Below are positions 23,301 to 38,000 of a stretch of 64,000 nucleotides of DNA, in pieces (position 1 is the stretch's first letter; each line of letters begins with the position of its first letter). This DNA is from Elephas maximus indicus. Lineage: Eukaryota; Chordata; Mammalia; Proboscidea; Elephantidae. The notes beneath the pieces were generated by a model. The model saw nothing but the letters and a program-made list of their open reading frames with translations, did no database searches and was not told where the DNA came from. Both the position numbers and the translations under genes were made by a program. The stretch is taken from contig NC_064819.1 of assembly GCF_024166365.1 (NCBI RefSeq), positions 3,236,501 to 3,300,500 on the forward strand, written 5' to 3'.

Positions 23301-26300
23301 CCTTGGATTTGAGAAAAGTTTTTTTGCATCATCAATCTTTTGTCATTATGCCCCACACGATCCTGTGGTGCAAGTTTCCTTTATTAACGGTCACTAAAAG
23401 CTGTCAACCTCTGATTACATCTAAGATTTAAAAAGCCAATAAAAATAAATCAAAAAATTAGAAAAAAATAAAAGAAGAACTTCAAAACTAAACTTTTAGG
23501 CACTGTTAAGGTCTTCTGCTTGATAAATGATAAATGATGGAGCAACTAGTAAATTCTGATCATCCTCCTACCCTTCCTCTAATTTCAAAGTTGGCCCAGC
23601 TTGTTTCAAAATAAATGTTATCACCTCACTGGTCTTCAGTGTTTATTGCACTGTTCCCTTCCTGTCATCTTAAAGGACTTTACCACACCCATGGTCTTCC
23701 TCTTTGGTTAGCCTGATCTAGGTTTCGCCTAGGGATGGAAAAAGCATGCTCAGGCTGAAAGGATATCTCCAATATGACAAGGTTGTTTTTTGAAAGAAGG
23801 ACCTACCACTTACACTGCCCTCTGCCCCACTGCATGCGCCCCAGAAGGGGCTTTGTGGTATAGGCCAAAGCCAAGGTTTCCATATCCAGTTGGCTTCCAC
23901 GAAGTCACAGCTCTTACTGAAAGCTTTGTTGGAAATAATATTGGGCAAAGTTCTCCTTAAACGTCCTCAATTTACTCTGCTAATCCAGATTCCTTATAAT
24001 AAGAACACAGGTCTCTCAGCACGGCAATTTCTAGGCCTGATCAAGAGTTGGCCAAGATAACACAGAGTCTTACCAACCCTGCTAAGGCCATGCACAATGG
24101 AAATAACCTTCCACGTTTTTGATGCTCCTTGTTGCCTAACTTGCCTCTTTCTTTCCCATATGTCACACGCTCTCTCCTGGCACAAGTAAATACATTTCAG
24201 TAGTGCAATGCAGTGCAGTCGTATTTAGTGCAAAAACAAAACAAAACAAAACAAAAAACAACAAAGCCTATTACAAACCCAAAGCTCAACCCTAAACAGC
24301 TCTTACTAAAGGTTACCAGTGCCACAAAAGTGGAAAATTCAGTCTTCACCTCACACTTCTGTGAGTCATCTCTTTCATTGCCTCTGTTTGTTTCAGCTCA
24401 AAGGAAAGAAATAACTCTCATGCACCTATGTATTATTCTGTAAAACATTAAGCCAACAGGCAGAAAATACAGGGAAGTAGTCACGCTGAAACCAGGGGTA
24501 GTATTTAGAAGAGGAAAATAGCTATTTAACGCAAAGGTCAGTAGTGGTTTTTATTTAATGGTGTTCATTATGTCGAATGGCTCCAATGCTAAGGGGCATG
24601 GGTACAGAAAAAGATAAAGCTTTTCTGTTTCCCAAAACACTGTCCTAAATTTAACAGCGTTGGGTTCTTATCTCTGAATAGTGCCATCAGCTATTCCTCA
24701 ATGACTATGGGCAGCAGCCACCTTAAATAACATAGATATGTACACTAGAAATGCTAACTCTTCTACATTGATCACCTTCTCCATCACCTCATTCCTCTCC
24801 TATTCGCCTTCTTTTCTGACTACACATAAATACACATATACATACACACACACGGAAATTCCCAAAGCCCCTTTCAGGATGACAGATTGAAAGCTGGTAC
24901 AAATAGCTCAAGGACACACTCACACAAAAAGTACAATTATTAAATATAAAAGTGAAATACTACATCAAAATTCAGAGTTGGCATTGTACCTCTTCTTGTG
25001 TTATTCTTTAAAAAAAAAACACTCATAGTAGGATGTCTTATAGAGCTTACTTCTTCCTTAAGATTAGTCTAGAATTAGTCTGGGATGTGGTAGTATGGAG
25101 TGACTCTGCAGAAATGCTTTGCATTTGATAATCCTCAAGGATCTCTGTTTTCAGTTTGCCTGGGTTACCATTATCCAACTGTAAATCTGCCTGTGTGCTC
25201 ATATTCACCTACGAAAGCTGGAAATCTCAGGGAAGCAAAGTCATTTGCCATAGTAGGGTCAGCACGTTTGAAGTCCTTTAAAACATAAAGTTACCATAGA
25301 TTTTCTCTGTAATATCAGCTTCTTGCCTTTACTCATCAAGATAAGGATTACGAAGAGACTCTGCTTTCATCCATTCTGAAAACCATAATTCCTTCAACAA
25401 TAGTGCAAAGCACAACTTTCATTAGATACACGACAATTATTTTTTAGTTTATTTCTATCAACAAACCTTCAGGAAGCATGAGGTTCAAATTAATGGGACT
25501 AAGGAAGAAATTTAACTGATGAAAAGACTTTTGAGAACTTTCTCCTACCAATCGACAGCAGGTTCCAAATCAAGGTTTGTCCCAAGGTGAGCAGGAACAG
25601 AGTAACTAACATGTTTTTCAAAGATAACCTGAGCTGTGAACATACACAAAGCATTTTAGGCTATGGCTAAGTCTTACATCAATTTTAAACCATTATTTTA
25701 GTTTCTGTCATCTCTCTTGCACACTCTTCTTGTGCCTTGGAGAGCAGATTACGTGTAGGAGCAGTCAAATGGTTACACTTATTCTATGCTGTTTGACAGC
25801 ATTAAGGGAAGTCTGGAATCACAAAGAAGTGAGGTTATCTTAATGTGTTACTTCTTAGAACTGCTGGAGCAAGAGACGGGCAGGAATGACAAGCAGTGGG
25901 TGGTATTAACGTTCCCTGGTAACCCTGAGTACTGGCTTTAGGAACCCAGAACTGTTTCAGATTTAGTCACATGGCATGGAGTTCCTTCCTTTCCTATCCC
26001 CCTCTATGCTTCTCCTCTGTTACTTTATAGATTTCAATTATCTTAAAGATTCAGCAAAGAAAGTAAATGACAGCACAAAGAAGGGTTCTGAAAGGTGATC
26101 ACGCTATCTTTAAATTAGGTTGAGTTGAAAACAGTATGCTTTCAAGTAATGGACTACAATCTCCTTTTTTTCTTTAAGTTTCAAATTTGGTTTTTCTTCT
26201 GTTTTGGTGGTGAGGGTGTGAGTGGGTGCAGTACTGTATCATTATCACCTCTAATGCTCAGGTGGGTGCATGAGAAGCAGTGGGGAAGTGGAAGTTTTCT

Positions 26301-29300
26301 ATTTAAGACCTCATAAACACATACAGTCTTGAAATGAATAAACAAGAATTCCCCACAATTATAGGAATCTACAGATCTATTGATTTGGGCATTTTAGCAG
26401 CATCCTTTCTTTTATTTTCTGGGTCTTCTGTGTTATGTATTAATAAGAAATACCCAAAGAGGGGTTTAATGAAATTAATTTATTCCCAGCCTCGTTCCCA
26501 AAAGGATGTGAGACGGCAGTAAGGACTTTTGCAGTGTCAAATGCATGACCTTCATCTGCAGTCAATTCCCATTCTTTGGCCTGGGACCTGTTAGTTTGGG
26601 TAAATAGGGTTTCTTTCTCAAGAAGAAGTTTTTATTTTAACTATTCTACCCTCAAAGTGCAGAGAGAATGTTTTTCCTGCAAGCTTTCAAGTGCTATTAG
26701 GAAAGGAAGATAAGATTTTCAGGGAGAAAAGACTGCTTAATGGTTGGATGGAAGGCTTTCATTCTAAGGCAGAAATGAATAATGTAAGGGCAGGAAGTCC
26801 GAAGGCCATGGAAAGTATAAAATGAAAGAATTAAAACCTTTCACTACCTTGAGAAGAAACGGATAAAGGGAAACAAACAAATCAACAAACTTTAACTAAA
26901 ATACGCATTCCTCCAGTTTTAGGTTTAAAAAAAAAAAAACAAACAATAATTATATGCTTAAATCAAGGCTTACCAAGAGCAAACGGCTGTTGCCATGTGT
27001 GAAAGTATTACCCCTTTGCTGTGCTATGTTAGTTTCACTTTCTTTGAAGGAATTGCATCTGTGCACACTTGTCCTAAAGTACAGGGCAGAAAATAAACTG
27101 GCTTGCTACTAGCCTCAACCTTAGAATGTTTCCTAAACTATACTTGAAAATCCTAAAATTACATATCTGTAAAATGAAATGCAGACCGGCTAAAAGGCAT
27201 TGCTGGGGGGCAAGCAGGCTTTTTAAGAGAAAAAGAAAAAGAAAAAGAAAAAAGATATCTCTCCCTATCATCCTAATATATTCTATGCTTCTGGTCAAGA
27301 TTCTGCTGCCTTCATTCCTGTGAGGGCCACTGGCGCTCCCGACGGTTGTCGGTTTAGAAAAGCAGGGAGCTCACAGGCAATAAGAAATTTATACCCTGGA
27401 GTCTCTAGAACATTAAAGAGACTTTGGGCATTAACGTGAGATTAAAGCAGAGGTTAGGATTGGAGTTGTGCTTGGAGAACCAGAAGGAACGAAGTCAAGA
27501 AAGCATCCTGCAGATACCCTTCTGATTAACTGGACCAAATGGGACCTATCAGAGCCGGATCCTTCCCTATTCCACATGACACATTAAATGACAGTATTTT
27601 AGGATTTAAAAGGGTGATATATTCCTGTAGAAGTCAAAGCCTGAGGAGAAGAATACTTCAAACACAGAGTGCTTTAGATAAAGACACAGGGAGTCAAGAT
27701 GGTAAAAAGAAGAGAAGGAGACACAACTGAATGGGAGAACATGCCAAGGGAAGAGCACAGTCCTCAGCATTATACATATTGGATTTAAGAACATTGGTTT
27801 CCTGTTAGATGCATGACTCAGGAAGACTCTTTGGACCTTGTATTCATGGGGACCCTTCTATTCATGGGGAGCAGGGAGTATGTTATTAATTGGTTTGATT
27901 AAAACAAAAGTTGGGTCAAGCCTCGAGTCAAATTCAGAATATATTTCTACTATTAAATGTGGATGCTACCTGTTTGTCAACGGATAAAATGAGAACTGAA
28001 AGCAGATCCCCGTGGACTCAACCTCACGTAGCACTCTAAACGTCACAGAATTCAGCTTCTTAGGAGCTGAGAGGCAACACATTGTCATGGCAAGAGTGGT
28101 GGACTGGTAGTCAGGAAAGACGGTACTGGGCTGCTGTGAATGACATTATAAGCATTCTGTAAAGGGATATGCCTGTAAAGGGTCAATCTTTTGGGCCATG
28201 CAGATAGTCCTGATAGTTAGAAAACTCCTCAGAATGAGATCTAGCCCGAAGAGCATATTACATGGTTAGTGTTCACATACTAGGGAGCACAGCATGTGAT
28301 CCCTCAAGTATCCATTATTTTAATACCTATTTTATTAGGTTTACGTTTAAACAACCTCAGGTTGCAAAACAGGCACTTTAGAAACTGTAGCTCTTCTCAT
28401 TCCTTGGCAAATTGCTGCTTAAAGTTCTAAATCAATGAATTATTATTTTGAAAAAAGTGGTAAATGAAAGAACTCTTCCTAACTGTCTCCTCGAACGTGT
28501 TTGTGGAAGTGGCTTTACTCGTTTGTGAAGAGCTCACTGAGGCTGCAGCAGTTATCAACATTATTTTGGAATGTCACCACTTTCTCTAGATCCCTAGAAA
28601 TCTGATATCTGGTAAATACAGCTATTTGGCTAAGCACCAGCAAGAACAGAAATAGCCAACACTGACGATTTCTTTTATTTTTTTTTTCCTCTTTCAGAAA
28701 TGGTCTACCTATATCAGGAATCTGAATGCTGTGGTATTTAAAGGAAAAAAGAAGCACAGAAAACATTTTTCTCTTTATCTCTTGGCCAAATGTGAAGGTA
28801 AAAAGGAATTAATGACCTCAGCTAAGTATGGCTGACATTTAAAATTATGACTCAAGGTCCTCCCACTCTCAAACGAATATTGATACCTTTTCAAAACTGC
28901 AGTTGCCACGAAGACATGCTTCATTCTGCCTACGAGTCTCAAGTGTACGAATTCACTCCCTCGATACTCTTTAACTGAGTAAAACTTAAAGAAGAACATT
29001 CTAGATAGGGTGGGGAGAAGAAAGGGAAATGAACAATTAGGGCTCATAATTATTAGAGTTTTGTGGAGTGGTGATTTGAAGACTAGGCAATTTGAAGAGA
29101 AACAAGAACTAAAAAGGAAAGGGTCAGGAGAAGAAAATAATGAAGCTGATACAATTTGGGTATTATATAATCATTGGAAAAAGAACAACCTCACTACCAT
29201 TGAACTCACAATTATGCTCGTCTAATAAAAACATAATCATTTGAAGACTGATGGAGAAACAGATTGGTAATTCTGCTATGAGACTCAATGTCAGGCCCCA

Positions 29301-30054
29301 CTGTAGGCTAGCATAGGTAGTTCTTTAATGAGTATCAGGCTTCATCACTGGGAAGAGGTTGAGAGCAGCTTTGATAGAGAAAAAATAAAGACTAGCTGGA
29401 GAGCCACAGCAGAAGGGGATGGGATTAGAAAACAAATATCTCTGAGAAAAGATGAAAGGAAGGGATTGGTGTTATTCACACTGAGAAGCCTTTAAGATTG
29501 GCCGAGTGTGGGAAGGGCTTTACGGTGCTAGGAACAGCTGGTTTCATTTGTCCTCTGTGGCCAGCAGAGGCAATGAGCCTGGTGTCAGGCATCCAGGATG
29601 GACGTAAAGCTTATTCAACTCTAAGATGTTCCAGGCATTGGGCTGAGTTGCTGAGGGAAGCTGAACAACCTCTTTATCCGAAAATACTGTATGAAAGTGT
29701 TACAAAGTCAGGCTGCCTGATTTCTGAAGTCCCACGATGGCATGGTTAGAGAAAAAAGTCACCAAATCCTCGCCTTAGCAGACAAAAAGAGTTACTTATG
29801 GCAAGATACCCAAAGTCCAAATTTTATGGGTTCTGTAGATTAAAAAAAAAAAAAAGAAGAAGAAGAAGAATGTATTTCTGAATTCTACTTCTCTCAGCCT
29901 CTGTCATGGAAAATCCTTTAAACTCTGGCTTTAAACAAAATCTCCTAGGTATATGAACACCGTATTGCCAAGCTGCCTCAAGGGAAACAGCGAAGACTAG
30001 TTAAAATAATTATAAGCATACTGAAAACAGAAAGTAGTATGTATAAAAGAAAAA

Positions 30055-30236
30055 AAAAAACAACCCTACCGCTGTGGAGTTGATTCTGACTCATAGAGAC
30101 CCCATAGGGTTTCCAAAGCTGTAAATCTCTACAGAAGCAGACTGTCCTATCTTTCTCCCCTGGAGCCTGCGGTGGTTTTGAACCACCGATCTTTCAGTTA
30201 GCAGTTGATCACTTTAACCACTGCCACCAGGGCTCC
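30055..30236 (-). mobile_element. AfroSINE inside the ZBTB20 3' UTR, sense orientation
   Basis: On the - strand it begins GGAGCCCTGGTGGCAGTGG and ends ..TGAGTCAGAATCAACTCC followed by an A/C-rich end. It contains the extra internal block seen in the 7928-8114 and 43583-43789 copies. It is the only evident recent SINE in this 24.6-kb UTR and is transcribed in the same sense as ZBTB20. Confidence 0.85.
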
Positions 30237-32018
30237 CTGCAGTCTGTAAAGAATCAGTATTTAAATCAATCTTTGAGAAGGCAGTTGGGCCATGAGGCAG
30301 TTTGCTGCCTTCACTGCTCAGAAGCGCCAACTTTGACATGCAGCTTGTAAGTGCTGGCCAGATCACGTGGAGGTTAAGCAGCCCCTTGGTCGGATTTTTA
30401 GAAGCAAATATAGACAGTGACAGTCCTAGAGGACAAAAGGACAGATACATTCAAATGCACTTCTTTTGATCTTCAGATATTGACAGGGTGGGCTAAACAA
30501 GATCACTTTGAATATGAACCTTTTTGTATTAGCCACACCCAAAAAAAGTTTTTAAAAAAAGTTTTCACTTTCCTACATTTGCTAAGTCTGAGCTCAAAAA
30601 AAATTCTAAAATCCTGTAAAAACAAGACCAAAGCTGATAATATGAAAAGCAAATGAGAGCAGTAATGATTATTATTAAACGCACCAGATGAACGCAGCAG
30701 GTTGGAGATGGGTGACAGATGCAAAGAAATAATATTTCAATCAATTTGTGATCATAGGCAGATTCAAAAGTTAACATGAATATGATGTAATATATATTTC
30801 AATATAGAGTTGTGATATATAATATGTATGTTCTAGGTTTCAGAAATACTGCAATGTAGTGTACTGTACTTAAGTAAGCATACCTAAATAGTAACTCATA
30901 TTCACACAAAGTCACTAGTACTGTTAATTAAAAAAAAAACTCATTTTTTTTTTCCCAGTAAAAAGAAATACCTAGAGGGTTACAGCCACAGACTTCTTTT
31001 GGCTATAGAAAGACAATATACATTTTTAGAAACAATAACAAAAAAATGACAACTGTTAAGTAACCTTACTTAATGGGGGGGGAAGAGTCATCAAAAGAGA
31101 AGAGGACAGAAAAATGTTCTCTTCATTCTGTAAAGCAGAAATAACCTACATGTCATAAAAAATAATAAACCATCTAGTAAGAGAAGGGTATGGGAGTGAG
31201 AAGTCAATCTGACAGTTTCCAGGCCACCAAGCCTCCCAAATCAGCTCTGATAGCCAGATCCATTCAGGTAGTATATTACACTGGAGTGGCGTTCTGTTTT
31301 AATGTTTGTGATGGACCAGAGCTGTCAATTATTAGAGATTCCCCCCAAAACACCCTCCCAGTAGTCTACTGGTTTGCTAGACATGCCAAACAATCCACTC
31401 CTGGAAAGACTTCGGCGAAGGCCACGCTGGTTTTGGGAGACACAGTTTGTGAATTAGGACAACAGCCTGCAGATGAAGGCAGGATTCAGAAGCATTAGTT
31501 TGAGAAGAAAACCTACATGTGGGCACGTGTGTGTGTGTGTGTGTCTGTGCGTGCATACATGCACACACATTCCCATATTGGGTTGCATAGAGGAAAGGAA
31601 TGGAGGTCCTTCAGCCATGGGATAGCTCAGGCCACAATTTGTAGGAAACTTGTCTGCCTGGCCTGGGTGACCTCCCCCCAAGGGGCCTGGTGAGGTACCC
31701 CAGGCTGTTGCTCCCTCTTGTTCATTTGCCAGGGGAGTACTTTTGTTCTACCTTCTTCTGGAGGAAAATAGCCTGTCACTGTGGGTTTGCAGTGGATCCA
31801 ACAAGATGCCTTTGTTTCACTTAACTCTGAAACTCGATGGAAACCAACAGAGCGGACAGGTGACTGCTTCCTGGGAAGGAAGCCACAAGACTTGAGCAGA
31901 GTGGTGGGAAGAGGCAACTGCATCTACGCACCAGGACCTCTGCCTGTGTGTGCTTAGTTTGAGGAGCATACATCCCCAAACTACAAGTTAGCGCACGTTT
32001 CCGTGCACATGCATGCGA

Positions 32019-32021
<3 letters not shown>

Positions 32022-32066
<45 letters not shown>
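32022..32066. repeat. (CA)n microsatellite in ZBTB20 3' UTR
   Basis: About 22 uninterrupted CA units on the + strand, UG in the ZBTB20 transcript. It is the longest dinucleotide run in the window. Confidence 0.95.
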
Positions 32067-32067
<1 letters not shown>

Positions 32068-35000
32068 AGTATATCCAACAGAAGTGTAGATCTTGTAAGT
32101 GAACTCCATTCCACACAAGTATATTCAAGTTTCTCATGAAAGGGATCCACAGAAATGACTGACTGTTGGGTTCCTTCAGAATGCCCCAAAGCCTCATCAC
32201 CGATAGCCCATAGCACTGATGCACCCAGCTAAGGCAACAGAGCACAGCAGATGTATGAAATGTGTGAGACCTTTGACTCCTAACTAGAAATTCCGGAATC
32301 TATCTTGTCAGTGGGGAATCCGAGTACGGAGGGGTTCTGTATGGTGAGGACCTCAAGCTGAGTGAGTACATGTGTGACGTATACTCATGCAGATCCTCTG
32401 GGACAGCAGCTGAGACACTAGACCTAGACGGGGTCAGTCCCTGTCATGACTGGAATCTACATATAAATTCCCACAATTTGGGCTGGGCAATAATAACCTT
32501 CTGTGGCATCAGGAGTAGACTTGGATGTCTCCTGTAGGGTTATTTATTTATGTTTCAGGTACATCAGAATCTCATTGAGGCATTTTGAGCCAAGGGAACC
32601 TCTGAACTTGAAAGAGGGCTAGTACGGACTTTTAACAGCCTATTTAGGTATCTCAAAAGCTGGGACTCCCATACTTGTGACTGGAGTTGCCTCTGACCTG
32701 CAGATGATGGTCCTTAACTGAAGACTTGAAAGCTATGAATTTGCATTTAAACAAAGAACCACCAAATAACCCAGATGCTCTTTGAAACTGAGGAAATACA
32801 TACTGTACAAGGAAGAAGGCTTTTGTTGCGACTGTGTTCCCTGTTAAGGACAGGTTTAACATTGGCATCCCAAGCACTTGTGATTCATTTTACGGGATCC
32901 GCTCTTCAGCTAATATGATGCTTGCTTTACGCACAGCTCAGACCTATGTCACTGAAATAGAATAGACAGGAAATTGCAGCTACCTTCTGAGAGCAGCCAG
33001 TTCTGGACAAGTTTGGTGCCTCTCCCAAAAGTTATGTTTCCATGGTTCTCATGACTTATTTTTGCAATAACGCAACCATTAAAAAGCAAGAAATGCCCGT
33101 GTCTTAACACCTTTCCAATTACCTTATCTTCTGTCCTCTTTCCTGGGCTTTCTGATTTAAGGCAATAATTCTTTTCTTGAGAAAAGATCCTAACTGAAGT
33201 CACTTCAGTTTATATTTCAGTCTGCAAGTATTCAATTTATGGAACAACAGCCTGGGCCTGAAGAAACTACTGGAACGGCAGGTGTTTTGGTTGGTGGTGA
33301 TGCAAGATACTGTTTACCCTTGTTCAGTGAAACGGAAACACATAGCTCTGAAAAGGAACTCAAACTATGCAGCCTTCATCTATTTCTTCCCTCTAGAAAG
33401 AACTGTAACAAACTCTATTGTCTTACAACCATTCTCTGGGATCTGCTGTTGTACACTGCTGACGTGATGTCACCAGACAACCTAGCTATAGATTCAGTGT
33501 CCAAGGGGGAAAAATCTTCAGAGACCTAGAAAAATCTTTGGGGTATTTTGGTCAGGCTGGTCACTTTGATACCTAGTGCTAGAGTGATGCTTCGGGTTAG
33601 TAATTCCATGTTGTATGTTTACAGGAACACTAAGTCACTACAGCCTTTCCTCTTGTGTAGGTTTAAGCACTATCAGAAATGGCAACTCTATACAGACAGC
33701 CCTTGGGAACATGAAAATATTCTTTTCTAGAGCCAAAGCTCTCTTGAGTCCTTCTTTTCATCTCTTTATGCAGCCTGAGTACCAGGGTAGAGATGGCTTT
33801 TGAAAAGTTTACCCCACATTATCTATTTCCTGGGCACCTAGGAGAACAGCCCTTTTCTTTCATGAAAACATAGAGAGGAGAAAGAAGCTGCTGTCTTCCC
33901 AGCCTCAAAGTTCTGTCTAGCCCAGAAAGCCCAGTGGCTGAGTCAGCTCGCTCTTTCTACAGGCACTGCAGATGGACTGTCTCCCAGGCTTGGGAGGCAT
34001 TGGGTCACCTTGCTTTTACTATGGAATTAGGGAGTCTATTGAAATTCAAGTGTGCCATTCCTTTTGTTTGTCACCAAGTCACGTGGTTCTGTCTTTAGTG
34101 TTCTATTATTCTTTTAAAATTTTTTTTTTCTGGAGGTCAAAATTGGCTATTTAAATAAAGTTCTTTTCTTGTGAGTAAAGAGGTTTCTAAGAGCCAGCCA
34201 GAATCACTCAAAACAAAATCTGTCGACCCTAACCATGGAAAAGCCTAGAGATTTCTCTAAATACCTCTTGCCCAAGTTCCTACTTTTGTAGTTGGGTGTT
34301 TTTGGTTTAGCATTATTGGGTGCCAAATACATTTCTCAATCCTTTTGTTCTCTCTCCTAGGGCTTCCATTAAGCTGGACTTCAACTCGCTATTAAATTAA
34401 AGAATGCTTTTAGAAGATTTATTTTAAGAGTCAGGTCACAGCAGAAAGGGTTTTCTCCTGTTCTAAGTCCCCAGGCCATCTCCGGTTGGGTCTGCTCTGG
34501 TGTTGCACCTTCATTGTGTTTCCTGTCGCTGGAGCAGCACACTGGCTGTAGCAGAGGCAGGCGGGCGGATATATGAAACCTTTTCTGCAGAATCACATAT
34601 CCTACTGCTCCGAGCCCCAGCTAATGAAATAACCTCTCCTCCAACCAGAGTGGGACGTTTCAGAGCAGGCACAGTGAATCTTCACCAGATCTACCTCAAT
34701 CTTGCCTTTCCGAAAGGCAGCAGGTGTTGGGAGCATTACGGAGGAGCCTCGACAAGAAAGCAGCCTGAGCCCTTCTTATGTTGTCTCAGGGATCTGAGGG
34801 GTTTTGTAGAGGGCACATAGCCTTTTTCAACTTCTGCGCTGAGGGAGACCACTGGTGTGGAGTAGGGCTGGGCACAGACCCCTGGTGTGCTTGTGAGACA
34901 GAAGTACACACATGGGTCAAGGCAACAGGACTCACATGAGAGAACCACACCTGGAGGACACCTAAACCTTTACATTCTCAGAACACACGAATTTCCACCA

Positions 35001-38000
35001 TTCACGAGCTGAGAAAGGGTGTTCATGTTCCTTATAGAATATTGTGATGATACAAAATAAAACCCCTAGGACTTTTAAACAAAGCAAACCCAAGTCTTTC
35101 TAAGACCAGGAGCTACTGTGACATCCAAGATGGCTGGGAAGAAGCAATGGACTGCAGCCGAAACAAGAGCAGGAAATTATCCACCATGCTTACTCATTGG
35201 GAGTTGACCTGCCACAAAGAGATTAGGAATTTTGGGAGGGAAAATTCTGTAAAACCATTACAAGGAGCAAACATTAGGACTCAATTAAAGTAAATAGTAA
35301 AAAAAAAAAAATATCTGATACAGAGACTTTCACTCAACAGATTGGTTTGCCTGGCTTATTTCTCACTCTTCCCGTATGTACAGGTTTTATATCAGATCCT
35401 GTTCTAAATTCCTTTCATTTTTAGGGTTATAGTTTACCCATTTGAGGGCTTTTTTTTTGTTTTGTTTTGTACCTTGTATTTAATAGAAAAAGAAAATTGC
35501 CCACCACTCTGAGATGTTACAATGTTTTTAGTATTAGTAAATTTTATTCTTCATGAACTCTATTGAGACAATCCTTTCTCTTTGACCTTTTTCCTTTTTC
35601 TTGTTAAACAAATTTAGTTTTTAAATCAGAAACTGCTCAAAAAGAAAAAAGTTACTTTCCATACCAGTTCTTATCTCCTGTATTCTTTCTAAGAGGTCTT
35701 AAATCTGGAATATTTGCTTCCTATTTATCTTTTTTTCCTGGATACCGAAAAAAACAAAACAGAACAAAAAAGATTTTAGCACTCACAGTATTCTAGCATG
35801 AAGTTCTAAACATAAGAAGGTTGTTTGGAATTGAAACCAATAGAAAGAAAGGATCCATGCTTGTCATCTGATCTCCAAGCTTCTACACTACCTAAGGTGT
35901 TTGTGATTGTTTAATTTCAGTGGTAAGTATTACCAGTCTAAAAACATCTCTATCCTTTCAAAATAGGTACAGACTGGTTTACTTTTTTAAAATGTTGGTT
36001 GGTTTGGAAAGCAGCTCCTTCAGAGGCCAGGACATACAGTAACAGCCCCACAACAACTTCACTGCTTCCCCCCGCCCCGCCACCCGCCACATAGTGCCCC
36101 ACTCCAATCTAGCTCCTTCCTCTCTCCAGAGAACAATCCGGTGACTACTTTAGGCTGTGAGATGTTTTGGGGGAATAGACACACAGTAGGAACAAGTCAT
36201 ACTGTCATGGACTACAGTATTTTATCTCCTTACCAAGAATTAAAAAAACAGAGAGAGATAACTTCCTTTGCAGGGAATGGATGAACCTTAGGGGTCTCAA
36301 ACCCATCTGGAACTTTCTCCTACATGTCTTATGACAAAAGGTGGATTTTAACGCAATTGCTTAGCCTTTTATATGACCAATCAGCATTACGGCAAATGGG
36401 TCTTCTTCAGATTTGAGAAGCAGATAGCTAAACGTGGCCCACAACGGCACCCAAGATTTTCTTTTCTGGAAGTATTATAAATCCTGCCAATTTTGCTGAG
36501 GTTTGAATAAAGACACTATTTTAAAGGGGCTATTATCAAATCGTTAAAAATATTTTACAGTGGCTTTGGGCCTTCTTTTGTTTGTAACATATGCTGAGTG
36601 GCTGAGTGATTTTATGCCATTTTCCTCTAGATTTTAAGAACGATTTCTTAATTGGTGAATTTCAGTCTTTTTTTTTTTTATTTCATTGGTTGAATGATTT
36701 GTTTTTTTAAACATCAAAACAATTCCATGACATAGTTAATTAACTAATGCTCCCTCTATCGGTGCTAAGTGGAAATATTAGAGTTTTACAACATCGGAAT
36801 TAAAAAAAACAAAATTAGCAGTAGAGAAATGGGCTTTTTCTTATTTCTGAAGCTGGTTTCCACTAACTTTTAGAACAGGTCAACTCTGGACACACAATCC
36901 TTGGAAAACTCCTCTTAGAAATCACGCTGATGATACTCATAGTCAAGTAACCTTCCAAAACTATATTCACACTTCTAGCAAAGTATCTATTGACTTAAGG
37001 ACCATAAGACCAAATCAAAGTCACATATACTCCAGTTGCTCTAACCCTATTATACATCATGAAAAACACCTGGAAGAGAGCCAAGTTAATCAAATGTCTA
37101 AAATTATGAATAGAACCAACTTAGTCATTATAGAGTTGCTTGCCTTGGAAGATTTTCCCTCGTTTGCTGCACAGTTTTTGTAAATAAAATACTGACAAGA
37201 AAATTAGAAGGAAAATTAAATTAAAATGCAAAGTCATTTTGAAACTAAAATACTCTCTTTTTTTCTTCATTTTTTAAAAAATTATAGTTTGGTGTTTCTA
37301 ATTCAAGACAGACTTTTTACCCCCTTAAACGTGTTAAAATATACCCAACAATGAAATCATTTTCAGAGTTTCAGTTTGGTTTAAGAATTCCTGTATTTGA
37401 GTTGGGATCCCTTCAGGACACTGTCTATTGTGGAAAAATCTCTATTATGACATCTTGATTGGGACCGAGGAGAGAAATCCCAACTAGGGAGAGAGAGTGG
37501 CATCAGGGATGATGCAATGGTTGGGGAAATGAATTTTTATTCATTGCCCCAAAACCTTTCCAAAAAAGTAAAGGTTAAGAAATCATCCAAAGAATGGTCA
37601 TCTTATTGTGCCTTCCCATTCATGGCGGAGATAGTCTGAAGGTGATAGTTTGAAGGGAAGGAAGTAATTTTGGCATCAACGCACCTTGATCTGTAACTGG
37701 CTTCTGATAAGGACGCTCTCTTAAACAGCTGTGAAGGGCGAGGAGGTCTGTGAACACCTCCTCCTGGCTGACCACAAAAGAAAAGAACTCACTTGTCAAG
37801 ACCTCTAGACTACTAGTGTTTCATCAAAGAAAAGAGTAAAGTTAATAGAAATTCTAGAATCATCAGATCTCAATGAACTTTTGGAGAAGCAAGAAATCTG
37901 TTTCTGAAAGATAAGCATTCCTCTGATGAAAAGAAACTCTAGATGGGTCATTTGGAAAAAAAAAAAAAAAAAAATCAGTGGAGCAACTTAAGCTTGCTAC

